From NCBI GenBank assembly GCA_905214715.1, contig CAJMMT010000004.1, positions 112,477 to 176,476 on the forward strand: a stretch of DNA of 64,000 nucleotides, written 5' to 3'. The position numbers and the translations under genes were made by a program. The notes beneath the pieces were generated by a model. The model saw only the letters and a program-made list of their open reading frames with translations. It was not told the origin of the DNA and ran no database searches. Positions 37,005-46,808 of the stretch are shown piece by piece; within the stretch, counting starts at the first letter, position 1; each line of letters opens with the position of its first letter. This DNA is from an uncultured bacterium. GTDB lineage: Bacteria; Bacteroidota; Bacteroidia; Bacteroidales; Muribaculaceae.

Positions 37005-37060
37005 TTAAGGTCCTTAGAGTCTTTAAGGACTTTAAGGACCTTAAGGGCTTTAGAGACTCG
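37005..37060. repeat. Low-complexity CTTTAAGGACCTTAAGG repeat
   Basis: Words AAGGTCCTTAGAG, TCTTTAAGGAC, TTTAAGGACCTTAAGGGC and TTTAGAGACTC are near copies of one another on both strands and match the folA-neuC spacer at 31577-31620. It lies between the terminase start and the SDR gene, which are divergent. Confidence 0.65.
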
Positions 37061-37118
37061 GGAATTAGAACGATTTGGATTATAAAGCGTTATAGTAATA
37101 GGATTTAAAGAGATTATT

Positions 37119-37859
37119 ATGAAAAGAGAATACCGCGTAGTCATCGCCGGGGCATCCTCCGGCATAGGACGTGCACTCGCCGAGGCTTTTGCCTCGCGTG
37201 GCGTAAAGGTCGGAATCGCCGCCCGCAATACCGACCGGTTAGAGGCATTGAAAGAGAAATACCCGGATAACATACTTTACGAGACCATCGACATAAACAA
37301 CCAGAAAGCACCCGAACGATTGCACGATCTGATAAAAAGGCTCGGGGGAATGGACCTCTACATCCACGCCGCCGGAATAGGATATAAGAATCCGCACCTC
37401 GATACGGATACCGAAGTGCGGACCGTGGAGACCAATACGGTTGGATTCGCGCGTATGGTGTCGGCCGCCTACCGCTATTTCCGCGACCGTCGCTGCGGCG
37501 GACAGATAGCGGCCATCTCGTCGGTGGCCGGTACGAAGGGAATCGGAACCATGGCGGCATATTCGGCATCGAAACGTTTCGACTCGACCTATCTCACGGC
37601 GCTCGAACAGCTTAACCGCCGACAGAACGCCGGGGTGTACTTTACCGACATCAGGCCGGGATGGGTGCGCACGCCGCTGTTGGTAGACGGCGAGAAATAT
37701 ATGATGGAGATGAGTCTGGAAGAGGTTGTACCGCAGATTCTCGAGGCTATAATACACCGCCGTCGGGTAGCCGTAATAGACTTCCGCTGGCGCCTGTTAG
37801 TGGCACTTTGGCGTCTGATACCCAATGCTATCTGGACACGGCTGCCTGTCAGCTTTTAG
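37119..37859 (+). CDS. Short-chain dehydrogenase/reductase
   Basis: A 246-residue SDR. The cofactor loop is AGASSGIGRALAEAF (TGxxxGxG type), NAG is replaced by HAAGIG, and the catalytic set is SSV (Ser) with YSASK (Tyr and Lys). Arg residues after the second strand (AARNTDRL) favour NADPH. The C-terminus is longer and hydrophobic (FRWRLLVALWRLIPNAIW), suggesting membrane association. The substrate is unknown. It is a single gene convergent with the lipocalin-like gene three bases away. Confidence 0.88.
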   Translation: MKREYRVVIAGASSGIGRALAEAFASRGVKVGIAARNTDRLEALKEKYPDNILYETIDINNQKAPERLHDLIKRLGGMDLYIHAAGIGYKNPHLDTDTEVRTVETNTVGFARMVSAAYRYFRDRRCGGQIAAISSVAGTKGIGTMAAYSASKRFDSTYLTALEQLNRRQNAGVYFTDIRPGWVRTPLLVDGEKYMMEMSLEEVVPQILEAIIHRRRVAVIDFRWRLLVALWRLIPNAIWTRLPVSF

Positions 37860-37862
37860 TCT

Positions 37863-38261
37863 TCAGAATCGGCGGCAGAGGATTCTGTAGCCGTTTTCGT
37901 CGAGTTCGAGAGTTTTTTTGTCGAGTTTCACTACCTTCATGGTTACCGGATTCTCCAGAATCCACCACTCCGTTATGGGATAGTTGGCAAAGTCTTCTTC
38001 GTAAGGAAAGTCAAGCGTCAAGTATGGTTCCGAGTAACTGAGCGCGCCGGTAGATATACGGTCGCCGTATATGCGCAACTGTATCACGTCGCGCATAATC
38101 GAGTAATACCTCTGCGGTATCACCTCCATATCCTTCCCTTCGGGGTCGGTAACCTGCATAATCTGCCAGTTTCCCTCCAGATCGCCATGCAGCTCCCCCT
38201 TGCTGCAGGACACCGCCACACACGCCACCGTTGCCAATATCAGAAGCTTAATAAATTTCAT
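37863..38261 (-). CDS. Lipocalin-like lipoprotein
   Basis: A 132-residue lipoprotein with lipobox VAVSC (Cys 19). The mature part begins with the GNWQIMQVTDPEG phrase common to lipocalin-like domains of Bacteroidota and continues with short beta strands to ENGYRILCRRF. It starts six bases after the wzi stop on the same strand and is likely cotranscribed, so it could assist at the outer membrane. Function is unknown. Confidence 0.7.
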   Translation of the reverse strand: MKFIKLLILATVACVAVSCSKGELHGDLEGNWQIMQVTDPEGKDMEVIPQRYYSIMRDVIQLRIYGDRISTGALSYSEPYLTLDFPYEEDFANYPITEWWILENPVTMKVVKLDKKTLELDENGYRILCRRF

Positions 38262-38267
38262 AGCGCG

Positions 38268-39773
38268 TTACTTTTTACTCTTGAGACTGAAGAAACCGGT
38301 TTTGGTGATGGAAATCTGAACGCCATAGTTGTGGCCGAGAATGTCGCCACGGTCCATAGCCAGGCCGACTTTACCTTCCCAACCCTTCAGTTTGCCCTGC
38401 GGTCGCCATGAGACCTCGGCCAGACCGTCGTACATATGGCGCACTTCGGGATATGGAGACACATAGTTGCCCCAGGAGCTTGTGAACGACATCAGCAGCC
38501 GCCATGAAAGCGTGGGAAGCGGATCGCCGGAAATACCGATATGGTGAGATATTATGCGATTGGATAGGAATTCGAGGGTATGAGGCGAGTTGAAGAGAGG
38601 CGACAGCGAAAGAGCGTTGCCTATGCCCATGCCCCAGTGTGACCATCCGGTATAGATATAATGATTGTAGTAATTGTCGGCTCCGGGAGCATCGGCCGGA
38701 ATCTCGGCCGAGGGAGTCCAGTTTACCGATCCGGTCTGATCCTCGGCATACAGGAACTCGTAGACCACCTTCGATACAATCGGGTTCGCGGGCAGCGTAC
38801 CCTCCACGCCATAGAGGCCATCTTTCCAGGGGTATTCTATGTATAGCATCGAATGGTCTTCGAACATGTGCTGGTAATAAGCCTTCACACCCCATGACTT
38901 GTCAAAAGGTACCCATGAGAGAGCGAAGTTCCAGGCTCCGAGCATATTGCCCTGCACGTTGGCTTGTTCGCCGCCATCGACTTCATCGCCACCGTGCATA
39001 GGCACGAACGCCTTGAAAAAAGCTTTCAGGTCGTGAGGCATGTGTATGGTCTTTCCGGAGCCGTAATACCCTACATTATATGCCGATCCGGCAAACTGGG
39101 TAGCCAGTTCGATGCCACATTCCAAGGTAAGCGGGAACTTGTCGGGGTTTCCGTTACGCAGCCATACACCGCGCGAACAGTATAGCGTGTTCTTATCGTA
39201 GCGGCCTTTGTCGCCGACCCACGACTCTTTCCAACCGCCGTCGGTAAAGGCACCGTAGGCCACATACCCCTTCACCGCGAGCCACCCTTTCAGCCCCCAG
39301 ATATCGGCATAGTCGAAAATGCCGGCCTTTACCTGCGGGATGGGCCTGGCGTTGCCTGAATGAATCATGTTGCCGCTGGAGAGCTGCGGGTCGGAAATCG
39401 GCCCCCACATCTCCTTGCTGCCCACCATCAGGTCGAGACAGCGGTAGCGCACCTCGCCGTAAAGTTGCTGAAGCACAAAGCGCGAGGTATAATTCCAAGG
39501 CACGGCGATGTCGACACCGGCACCCCATGAGAAATCGCGGTCATGCTTCTCTTCCTTGAACGCTCCCAACCTGACGTAACCGTTGTTGGGCGTAACGGAC
39601 GACAACCCCTGACGGTTCGAGACCAGCCAGAAAGGGTTGTTGGGACCATGCGAGAAATCGGCGTTGACACCGGCGTTCCATCTTATGGTATCGGGCCGCT
39701 CGGCTTCCACAGGCAAAGCCGCGACGGCGGCGATTGCCATGGATAGGGCGAAGGCCCGGCAAAAGTCAGTCAT
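38268..39773 (-). CDS. wzi: Wzi family capsule assembly protein
   Basis: An outer-membrane beta-barrel of about 501 residues. In E. coli Wzi helps anchor capsule polymer at the cell surface. The family shows in the start of the mature part (WNAGVNADFSHGPNNPFWLVSNRQG), GPISDPQLSSGNMIHSGNARPIPQVKAG and GWKESWVGDKGRYDKNTLY. I chose ATG 39773 because the -7 box at 39804-39797 would leave almost no leader for the ATG at 39785; 39785 remains possible. It is about 3 kb from the capsule locus but may serve its product. The lipocalin-like gene follows. Confidence 0.85.
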   Translation of the reverse strand: MTDFCRAFALSMAIAAVAALPVEAERPDTIRWNAGVNADFSHGPNNPFWLVSNRQGLSSVTPNNGYVRLGAFKEEKHDRDFSWGAGVDIAVPWNYTSRFVLQQLYGEVRYRCLDLMVGSKEMWGPISDPQLSSGNMIHSGNARPIPQVKAGIFDYADIWGLKGWLAVKGYVAYGAFTDGGWKESWVGDKGRYDKNTLYCSRGVWLRNGNPDKFPLTLECGIELATQFAGSAYNVGYYGSGKTIHMPHDLKAFFKAFVPMHGGDEVDGGEQANVQGNMLGAWNFALSWVPFDKSWGVKAYYQHMFEDHSMLYIEYPWKDGLYGVEGTLPANPIVSKVVYEFLYAEDQTGSVNWTPSAEIPADAPGADNYYNHYIYTGWSHWGMGIGNALSLSPLFNSPHTLEFLSNRIISHHIGISGDPLPTLSWRLLMSFTSSWGNYVSPYPEVRHMYDGLAEVSWRPQGKLKGWEGKVGLAMDRGDILGHNYGVQISITKTGFFSLKSKK

Positions 39774-39796
39774 ACATCCATTCATATTTTCGACTG

Positions 39797-39834
39797 CAAA
39801 ATTAGCCAAAATCCTGAAAAAATTGCTAACTTTG
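39797..39834. promoter_or_regulatory. Divergent promoters of wzi and gyrB
   Basis: Minus strand 39804-39797 reads TAATTTTG for wzi; plus strand 39827-39834 reads TAACTTTG for gyrB. Both match TAnnTTTG; the -33 boxes are weak. The gyrB leader would be about 100 bases. Confidence 0.55.
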
Positions 39835-39919
39835 TATGTATAATTACCTTGTCATCACAATAGCTTTATCGTTGTAACCGCCGGGTGATACGGATTCCGT
39901 CCGGCAGGGGGGACGATAA

Positions 39920-41917
<1,998 letters not shown>

Positions 41918-42002
41918 GGTATTAGGTATTAGTCATTAGTCTTTTGGGGTTCTTGGTTAAGCCTGATACGGGGGATCGGTAGGCTTGGAGACATGTTATA
42001 TA

Positions 42003-42047
42003 AACCGGACCGCATCGCGCTGTCGCGCTCTGCGGTCCGGTTTTTTA
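42003..42047 (+). terminator. Intrinsic terminator of gyrB
   Basis: AACCGGACCGCA and TGCGGTCCGGTT pair around a GCGC/GCGC inner stem, and a run of six T follows. It is the most classical terminator of the window. Confidence 0.9.
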
Positions 42048-42074
42048 TATTTAGATTCCGAGATAATGATTCGT

Positions 42075-42350
42075 TTATCCGAATATATCGGAATGTGTGC
42101 CTGTGTCAATCATCAGTAGAATTAATTCGGTGTCATTTTGCTCCCATATCAACAGCCAGTCGGGTTTTATGTGGCACTCCCATGCACGGTTCCAACGCCC
42201 CGAAAGCTTGTGTGGATGATATTTGTCAGGAAGCGTACCGGTCTCAGAAAGTATTTTTATAACATCTCTCAATTCCTCAACATCAAGACCACGTTTATAA
42301 CAATGCTTGAGAGATTTCTTGAATTTCGTAGTATAATCGATTGTGTACAT
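42075..42350 (-). CDS. YafQ-family mRNA interferase toxin
   Basis: A 91-residue RelE/ParE-superfamily toxin of the YafQ branch, which cuts mRNA on the ribosome. It keeps the aligned catalytic residues of YafQ: His 47 (HKLSGRW), His 60 and Asp 64 (ECHIKPDW) and His 86 in the ending GTHSDIFG. Its ATG overlaps the antitoxin stop by one base (TGATG), the usual arrangement. It lies between the gyrB terminator and the capsule locus. Confidence 0.9.
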   Translation of the reverse strand: MYTIDYTTKFKKSLKHCYKRGLDVEELRDVIKILSETGTLPDKYHPHKLSGRWNRAWECHIKPDWLLIWEQNDTELILLMIDTGTHSDIFG

Positions 42351-42556
42351 CAGATTCCAAGTATCTGTTGGAACATGTCATCAACGTCTTTGGCATGATG
42401 TATTCTGTCGGCCTTTACGTCATCGTATGCTTCTTCAAGACCGCTTTTACATTTGCGAACAGCCGGAGCTATTGAAACACCTTCAATAGCGTTAAGGATT
42501 TTCTTTAGATGAGGGAGAATTGACTTATCCTCTATGTTGATTGTAAGTTGCGTCAT
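42350..42556 (-). CDS. Antitoxin of the YafQ-type module
   Basis: A 68-residue acidic protein directly before the toxin. The N-terminal MTQLTINIEDKSILPHLKKIL looks like the DNA-binding strand and helix of small Bacteroidota antitoxins, and the C-terminal part (DDVDDMF region) would wrap the toxin. It is not a close RelB/DinJ match by eye; the call relies on gene order, size and overlap. Confidence 0.75.
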   Translation of the reverse strand: MTQLTINIEDKSILPHLKKILNAIEGVSIAPAVRKCKSGLEEAYDDVKADRIHHAKDVDDMFQQILGI

Positions 42557-42580
42557 GTCTGTATTCTGTTTTCAATTATA

Positions 42581-42588
42581 CAAAGGTA
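42581..42588 (-). promoter_or_regulatory. -7 box of the toxin-antitoxin operon
   Basis: The minus strand reads TACCTTTG, matching TAnnTTTG, about 25 bases before the antitoxin ATG. A weak -33 (CAAG) lies about 20 bases upstream. Confidence 0.5.
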
Positions 42589-42664
42589 CAACAAAATCAA
42601 TATTTACCTTGTTTTGCGTTGAAAAATATTTTGTTTTAGAGTTAGGGAATAAAATATACTAATA

Positions 42665-42699
42665 TGCACCGCACCGCGCTGATGGCGCGGTGCGGTGCA
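42665..42699 (-). terminator. Terminator at the end of the capsule locus, 15-bp stem
   Basis: TGCACCGCACCGCGC and its full complement GCGCGGTGCGGTGCA enclose a five-base loop, 40 bases past the last glycosyltransferase stop. It probably ends the long minus-strand polysaccharide transcript. Confidence 0.8.
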
Positions 42700-42738
42700 A
42701 AAACTAAAATTCAGTAATCCGTAGCTACAGCCTATACC

Positions 42739-43851
42739 CTACCTCGCCAGGCCACGGGCGGTGAGGTAGACGATGTATTTCTCGGCTACCTTGCGCCAGG
42801 TGTAATTTTCCGCCACGCGGCGATAATTGCTTTCCACCGGCGTTCGGAAAGCCTCCGTGTCGGCTACGGCGCGCTCTACGGCACCCCGTATGTCGTCATC
42901 GCTCTCGGGCTTCACCCAGAGCGCATCTTCGTCGCCTAACACTTCGCGATTGGCCGGAATATCGGAAGCGATAATCGGCAGTCTTCGGCTCATGGCCTCA
43001 AGAAGAGATATAGACAGCCCCTCGATAGTAGAAGGGATACAGAAAGCGTATGCGTTGCGCAGCAGCGTCTCCTTGTCGTCGCCGAATACCGCATCGGTGA
43101 AGACCACGTCAGGGTCGCCTTCGGCAAGCTTGTGAAGCGATTCCACATACTCCGGAGCCGCAGGATTGTTGCCAGCTATCACCAGCTTGTAGCCCTTATG
43201 CCGGGCGTCGCGGAACCCGCGTATAAGAAAATCGGGGTTCTTGTCCTGCACCAGGCGTGCCAGGAAAAGAAAATACCTGCCACGTTCAAGATTGAAACGC
43301 GACAGGATATCTGTCTCCCTGACAGGTTCGGGAAGATTGATAGCCGTAGGTATACATACCGAATCGCGGCCATAACGCGCCTTGAAATATCGGCACTGGT
43401 CCTCGCTACACATAATAAGGTTACGGTTCAGATGAGCCGTAACCTTTTCCATAAACTTCATTATAACCTGGGCGCGAGGCGAATATTTACTACGTTGCCA
43501 CTCCAGTCCGTGCCCCTGCATCAACGACCTGACACCGAATAACCGGGCAATCGGACTTGAGAGAGAAGGAGGCCATGCGTTATAGTGAATCAACCTCACA
43601 TCCCTCATTTTGAGTGCCACCAGAAGAGTAGCCTTAAGCCCTACCCAGGGCTTGCAGATAAGATTGCTTTTAGGGCCCGACATATAGATAACCCGGAATC
43701 CGTTGACAACCTCCTCGGCGTAGTGGTCGCTCTCGCAGAACACCACCGGCTCATGCCCCATACTCTTAAGCTGGGTAGCGAGATTATACATATAATTCTC
43801 GATACCCCCCAAGGTATGTATGTCGCGACCGCCTATAAAAGCGATTTTCAT
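42739..43851 (-). CDS. Family 4 glycosyltransferase, last capsule gene
   Basis: A 370-residue GT-B enzyme. I chose ATG 43851 (MKIAFIGGRDIHTLGGIENYMYNLA), which places the acceptor-side glycine loop at the usual place. The donor-binding part has FLFLARLVQDKNPDFLIRGF and IPSTIEGLSISLLEAMSRRLPIIASDIP, the EX7E motif. Its codon use and GC content are higher than in the middle of the locus. It likely adds one sugar to the lipid-linked capsule unit at the cytoplasmic face. Confidence 0.88.
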   Translation of the reverse strand: MKIAFIGGRDIHTLGGIENYMYNLATQLKSMGHEPVVFCESDHYAEEVVNGFRVIYMSGPKSNLICKPWVGLKATLLVALKMRDVRLIHYNAWPPSLSSPIARLFGVRSLMQGHGLEWQRSKYSPRAQVIMKFMEKVTAHLNRNLIMCSEDQCRYFKARYGRDSVCIPTAINLPEPVRETDILSRFNLERGRYFLFLARLVQDKNPDFLIRGFRDARHKGYKLVIAGNNPAAPEYVESLHKLAEGDPDVVFTDAVFGDDKETLLRNAYAFCIPSTIEGLSISLLEAMSRRLPIIASDIPANREVLGDEDALWVKPESDDDIRGAVERAVADTEAFRTPVESNYRRVAENYTWRKVAEKYIVYLTARGLAR

Positions 43852-43925
43852 CAGATATGTGTATAAATTCAAACCCTGCCTTCAATCGAAGACAGGGTTG
43901 ATATTGAAATTTCAAGCCATTGGAT

Positions 43926-44981
43926 TTACACCTCAAGCAGCTCCATATAGCGACTCTTGAAAGCCTCCATGCTGAAATCCCGTTTCAGTATAGCATTTCC
44001 TTCCCGTCCCATATCAAGCCTGAGCACTCTGTCAGCGGCAAGTTTCTCCAACCGGTTCGCGATTGTGTCCACATCACCGGTTCCGGTAAGAAAACCATTC
44101 ACACCATCCTCCACAAGTTTGCAATTGTCTCCTACGTCTGTCGCCACAACAGGTAGCGAGGCATCAAGCGCCTCCATGATAGAATTACTCGTACCCTCAA
44201 ACAGCGAAGTGGAAAGATATATATCGGCATCCAGTAAATGGCCCATTATATTCTTAGGATTAATCAGAATCTCGCAACGGTCGGCAATATTGAAATCCTT
44301 AATCCAGTCTCTTACCTGCCCTTCAAGTTCACCGTGGCCAATAATCTTGAATTTCAGATTATCGACGTTGCCCATAGCTTTTGAAACGGCAGCAATAGCT
44401 GTATGGTAATCCTTCTGAGCCACGAATCTACCGACTGTAATGACCGTTATGTACCGACTATCCTTTCTTTCGGTATAACTCTTTGGATCAGGATAGCAAT
44501 TGGGAATAACGGTCATATTCCGGAGTCCCTTTTGAAAAAAGATTTTTTCCCCGGCATAGTTATTCACTATGGCGCCATCAGCCCATTCGTTACCGATTTT
44601 CTCAAGCAACAACTTAGCTTTAGGCAACTCGGCGTTCCTAAGCCCTTGATAAATAGTTTTCACCCCGGCCATACGCCCGATAATAGGGCCGATAATATCG
44701 GGGCGCGTCAGATAGCAGAAGAGAGTGTCGATTCTATTTCGTTTCAGCACAAAGTATAATTGGCGAATCTGACTAATGATTCCTCCGGAAAGTGTAATCA
44801 TGTCGCCAATGGGAAGAGACGCTATCTCCATATTCTCCTCCTCCATCCCGGAATCGGGAGCCATGACAATCATTACAACCCTGTAATCATTCTTAAGAAC
44901 AGAAGCCAACAGTGCCGCCTGTTTTTCCGCCCCTCCCTTCTTAAGCGTCGGTATAAGTATTCCGATAGTCCTCCGATTCAT
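43926..44981 (-). CDS. Family 4 glycosyltransferase
   Basis: A 351-residue GT-B enzyme. IPTLKKGGAEKQAALLASVL is the standard GGAE start; VGRFVAQKDYHTAIAAV and LFEGTSNSIMEALDASLPVVATDVGDN carry the nucleotide-sugar site and EX7E motif. The closest general type is the N-acetylgalactosaminyl- or rhamnosyl-transferase group, but the sugar cannot be read from the sequence. It begins 13 bases past the frameshifted acyltransferase. Confidence 0.88.
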   Translation of the reverse strand: MNRRTIGILIPTLKKGGAEKQAALLASVLKNDYRVVMIVMAPDSGMEEENMEIASLPIGDMITLSGGIISQIRQLYFVLKRNRIDTLFCYLTRPDIIGPIIGRMAGVKTIYQGLRNAELPKAKLLLEKIGNEWADGAIVNNYAGEKIFFQKGLRNMTVIPNCYPDPKSYTERKDSRYITVITVGRFVAQKDYHTAIAAVSKAMGNVDNLKFKIIGHGELEGQVRDWIKDFNIADRCEILINPKNIMGHLLDADIYLSTSLFEGTSNSIMEALDASLPVVATDVGDNCKLVEDGVNGFLTGTGDVDTIANRLEKLAADRVLRLDMGREGNAILKRDFSMEAFKSRYMELLEV

Positions 44982-44994
44982 CTAACAGTATGTT

Positions 44995-45463
44995 CTATTT
45001 TGCAACTCGTTTTTTGATAAATTTTGCAGGATTACCACCCCATATCTCCCAAGACGGAATATCGCATACTACTACGCTACCGGCGGCCAAAACCGCTCCA
45101 TCTCCGATATTTACCGGGTTTACAATCAACGTATTTATTCCTATAAATACATTATCGCCTATAGTAACTTTACCAAGACGCATCGCATTATTCACCGGAT
45201 TAAAAAAATGAGTCAGTATTTTTGTACCGCTGGTAATTTTAGTATGAGACCCAATTACCGTAAGTTCCGGATGTATTCCGTCAAACGTTATATCAGAGCC
45301 TATAAAACAATGCGTCCCTATCTCTACCCCCCCCCATTTTCAGCAACTTACATCTAAAGGAGCTTGTAATGAAAGGAGATGTCTGAATGGTTATCATCAA
45401 CTTTCTCCATATTCTTTTAATCGGATAAGAGGTTTGTCCCTCATTACCTAAAAATGGATTCAT
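44995..45463 (-). pseudogene. LbH (WbbJ-like) O-acetyltransferase, out of frame at a G9 tract
   Basis: Starting at ATG 45463 the frame reads MNPFLGNEGQTSYPIK and on to SSFRCKLLKMGG, then meets a run of nine G (minus strand) and stops shortly after. With eight G the frame continues VEIGTHCFIGSDITFDG, hexapeptide repeats, and ends GGNPAKFIKKRVAK at 44995, giving a normal 155-residue left-handed-beta-helix acetyltransferase. Nothing else in it is damaged. The simplest reading is a phase-variable gene caught in the OFF state; a fixed mutation or an assembly error in the homopolymer are the alternatives. It would add an acetyl group to a capsule sugar. Confidence 0.85.
45327..45335 (-). repeat. 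Poly-G tract (nine G) inside the acyltransferase gene
   Basis: Nine consecutive C on the plus strand, about 130 bases into the coding frame. Eight would restore the frame. Homopolymers of this length are known slippage sites. Confidence 0.9.
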
Positions 45464-45727
45464 TGTATTTGGCTTATAATTTTAGGTATGTTTAAATTTA
45501 GTACGACTCTTATATAAATTGATGTACTGATATAAATTGATGTACTGAATTTTTCTTTACTCTTTCAAAACTTTCTGATTACCAAGTCAACCCACATGCT
45601 CACATGTTGGTATACCTTAAGCAAGGCCGATTCAATTTCCCTTACTAATCGCTTTACTCCACGATTCTTTATGCATCGGTATGAAAAAATACCTTTCACA
45701 TCTCACGCAGAGCAACCGCTATGTTAG
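45464..45727. other. Spacer with an 18-bp tandem repeat and a short leftover frame
   Basis: TATAAATTGATGTACTGA is repeated exactly at 45513-45530 and 45531-45548. On the minus strand 45699-45565 is open from a GTG for 44 codons (reading KGIFSYRCIKNRGV and later YQHVSMWVDLVIRKF). I do not recognise it; it could be the remnant of a lost gene. No promoter is evident. Confidence 0.4.
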
Positions 45728-46786
45728 TCATCTAAGTCCGATTTTCAATGCCTTGGATAACCTGAAATCCTCATAATCGGCATTGTAGCTCCAGACGAAG
45801 GCACCCGCCAATCCATACTCCTTGATAAAATCACATTTGGCTTGAATTGACTGTTCATTGTCAAATCCCAATATCATATTGCCTTCTTCATCAGTCAAAA
45901 AAGGCACCTTAGCCTCATCGTCCCATTCAAGTTGGGCATAACCGTCATATCTTGAATAGTTTTTGCCCTCAAGATAGTCGGGAAAAGGCTTCTTTCCCCT
46001 TGCGTAAAATGGTATTCCCAATAGAATTTTTTCAACGGGGACGCCTTTCTTTACGTGTGCCTTTATGCTCTCCTCAACACACCATTTTCCCCAACGCTTG
46101 CTTTTATACAGTCGGCTTTGGTGTAGCAGAGGTTTATCAGGTTTGGGCATATCAAGGTTATAACCGGAGACATTCACATAGTCCACATAGGGCAGCATCC
46201 GGTCGAAATCTATCCAATTCGCTGTGTTATTCGAATAAAACGAAATCCATTTGTTTTTACCCAATTTCTTTCGCAACTCCTTTACCACAAGGCCATAATT
46301 CACATCATCATCCGGCGTGGCCGTATGTCCCCCTTTTTCAGTCGTCGGGAATTCCCAGTCAAGGTCTATACCATCGAGATTGTATTCCTTTATAATTCGA
46401 GCACAATTTTCAACAAACCGTTTGCGCTTCGTTTTGTCGCCGGCCATCTCGCTGAATCCTTCGCGTTTAAGGCCACCCACTCCGAGAATTATTTTCACAT
46501 TCCGATTCTCTTCTTTCAAACCGGACATGGCTTTCAACTTCTCGGGATACTCTACTACAACACCATCATTGTCATCATTGAAAACGGCAAACGAATATAT
46601 GAAATGAGTAAACAGATTCGGATCAGGAACTCCGGCTCTTTGGGCCTGAACATAAGCCACCGAAATCTTAGGTTTCCCATCTACAGCTTTCTCTTTCCTA
46701 TGACAGGCCGAAAGACATGGACATAAAAATATTATGGACAATAGTAAAATTGTCCCTCTTACTATACAATGGAATCTATGATTCAT
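45728..46786 (-). CDS. Glycoside hydrolase family 18 lipoprotein
   Basis: A 352-residue lipoprotein (lipobox LSAC, Cys 28) with a GH18 barrel. The catalytic motif DGIDLDWE is complete at 138-145 (acid Glu 145), preceded by KIILGVGG and followed by YVNVSGYN and GAFVWSYNADYED. GH18 enzymes cut chitin-type or N-glycan GlcNAc-GlcNAc bonds. Its place inside a capsule operon is unusual: it might trim the polymer, set its length or release it. An outward glycan-foraging role is the alternative. Confidence 0.85.
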   Translation of the reverse strand: MNHRFHCIVRGTILLLSIIFLCPCLSACHRKEKAVDGKPKISVAYVQAQRAGVPDPNLFTHFIYSFAVFNDDNDGVVVEYPEKLKAMSGLKEENRNVKIILGVGGLKREGFSEMAGDKTKRKRFVENCARIIKEYNLDGIDLDWEFPTTEKGGHTATPDDDVNYGLVVKELRKKLGKNKWISFYSNNTANWIDFDRMLPYVDYVNVSGYNLDMPKPDKPLLHQSRLYKSKRWGKWCVEESIKAHVKKGVPVEKILLGIPFYARGKKPFPDYLEGKNYSRYDGYAQLEWDDEAKVPFLTDEEGNMILGFDNEQSIQAKCDFIKEYGLAGAFVWSYNADYEDFRLSKALKIGLR

Positions 46787-46808
46787 AAAAAATCACCAAC
46801 AACCGGAC

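Noticed and set aside
35534..37108. A 524-codon open frame opposite the terminase gene
   Set aside because: Composition (Arg, His, Pro and Gly rich) is that of an antisense frame in GC-rich DNA, and terL motifs on the other strand are clear.
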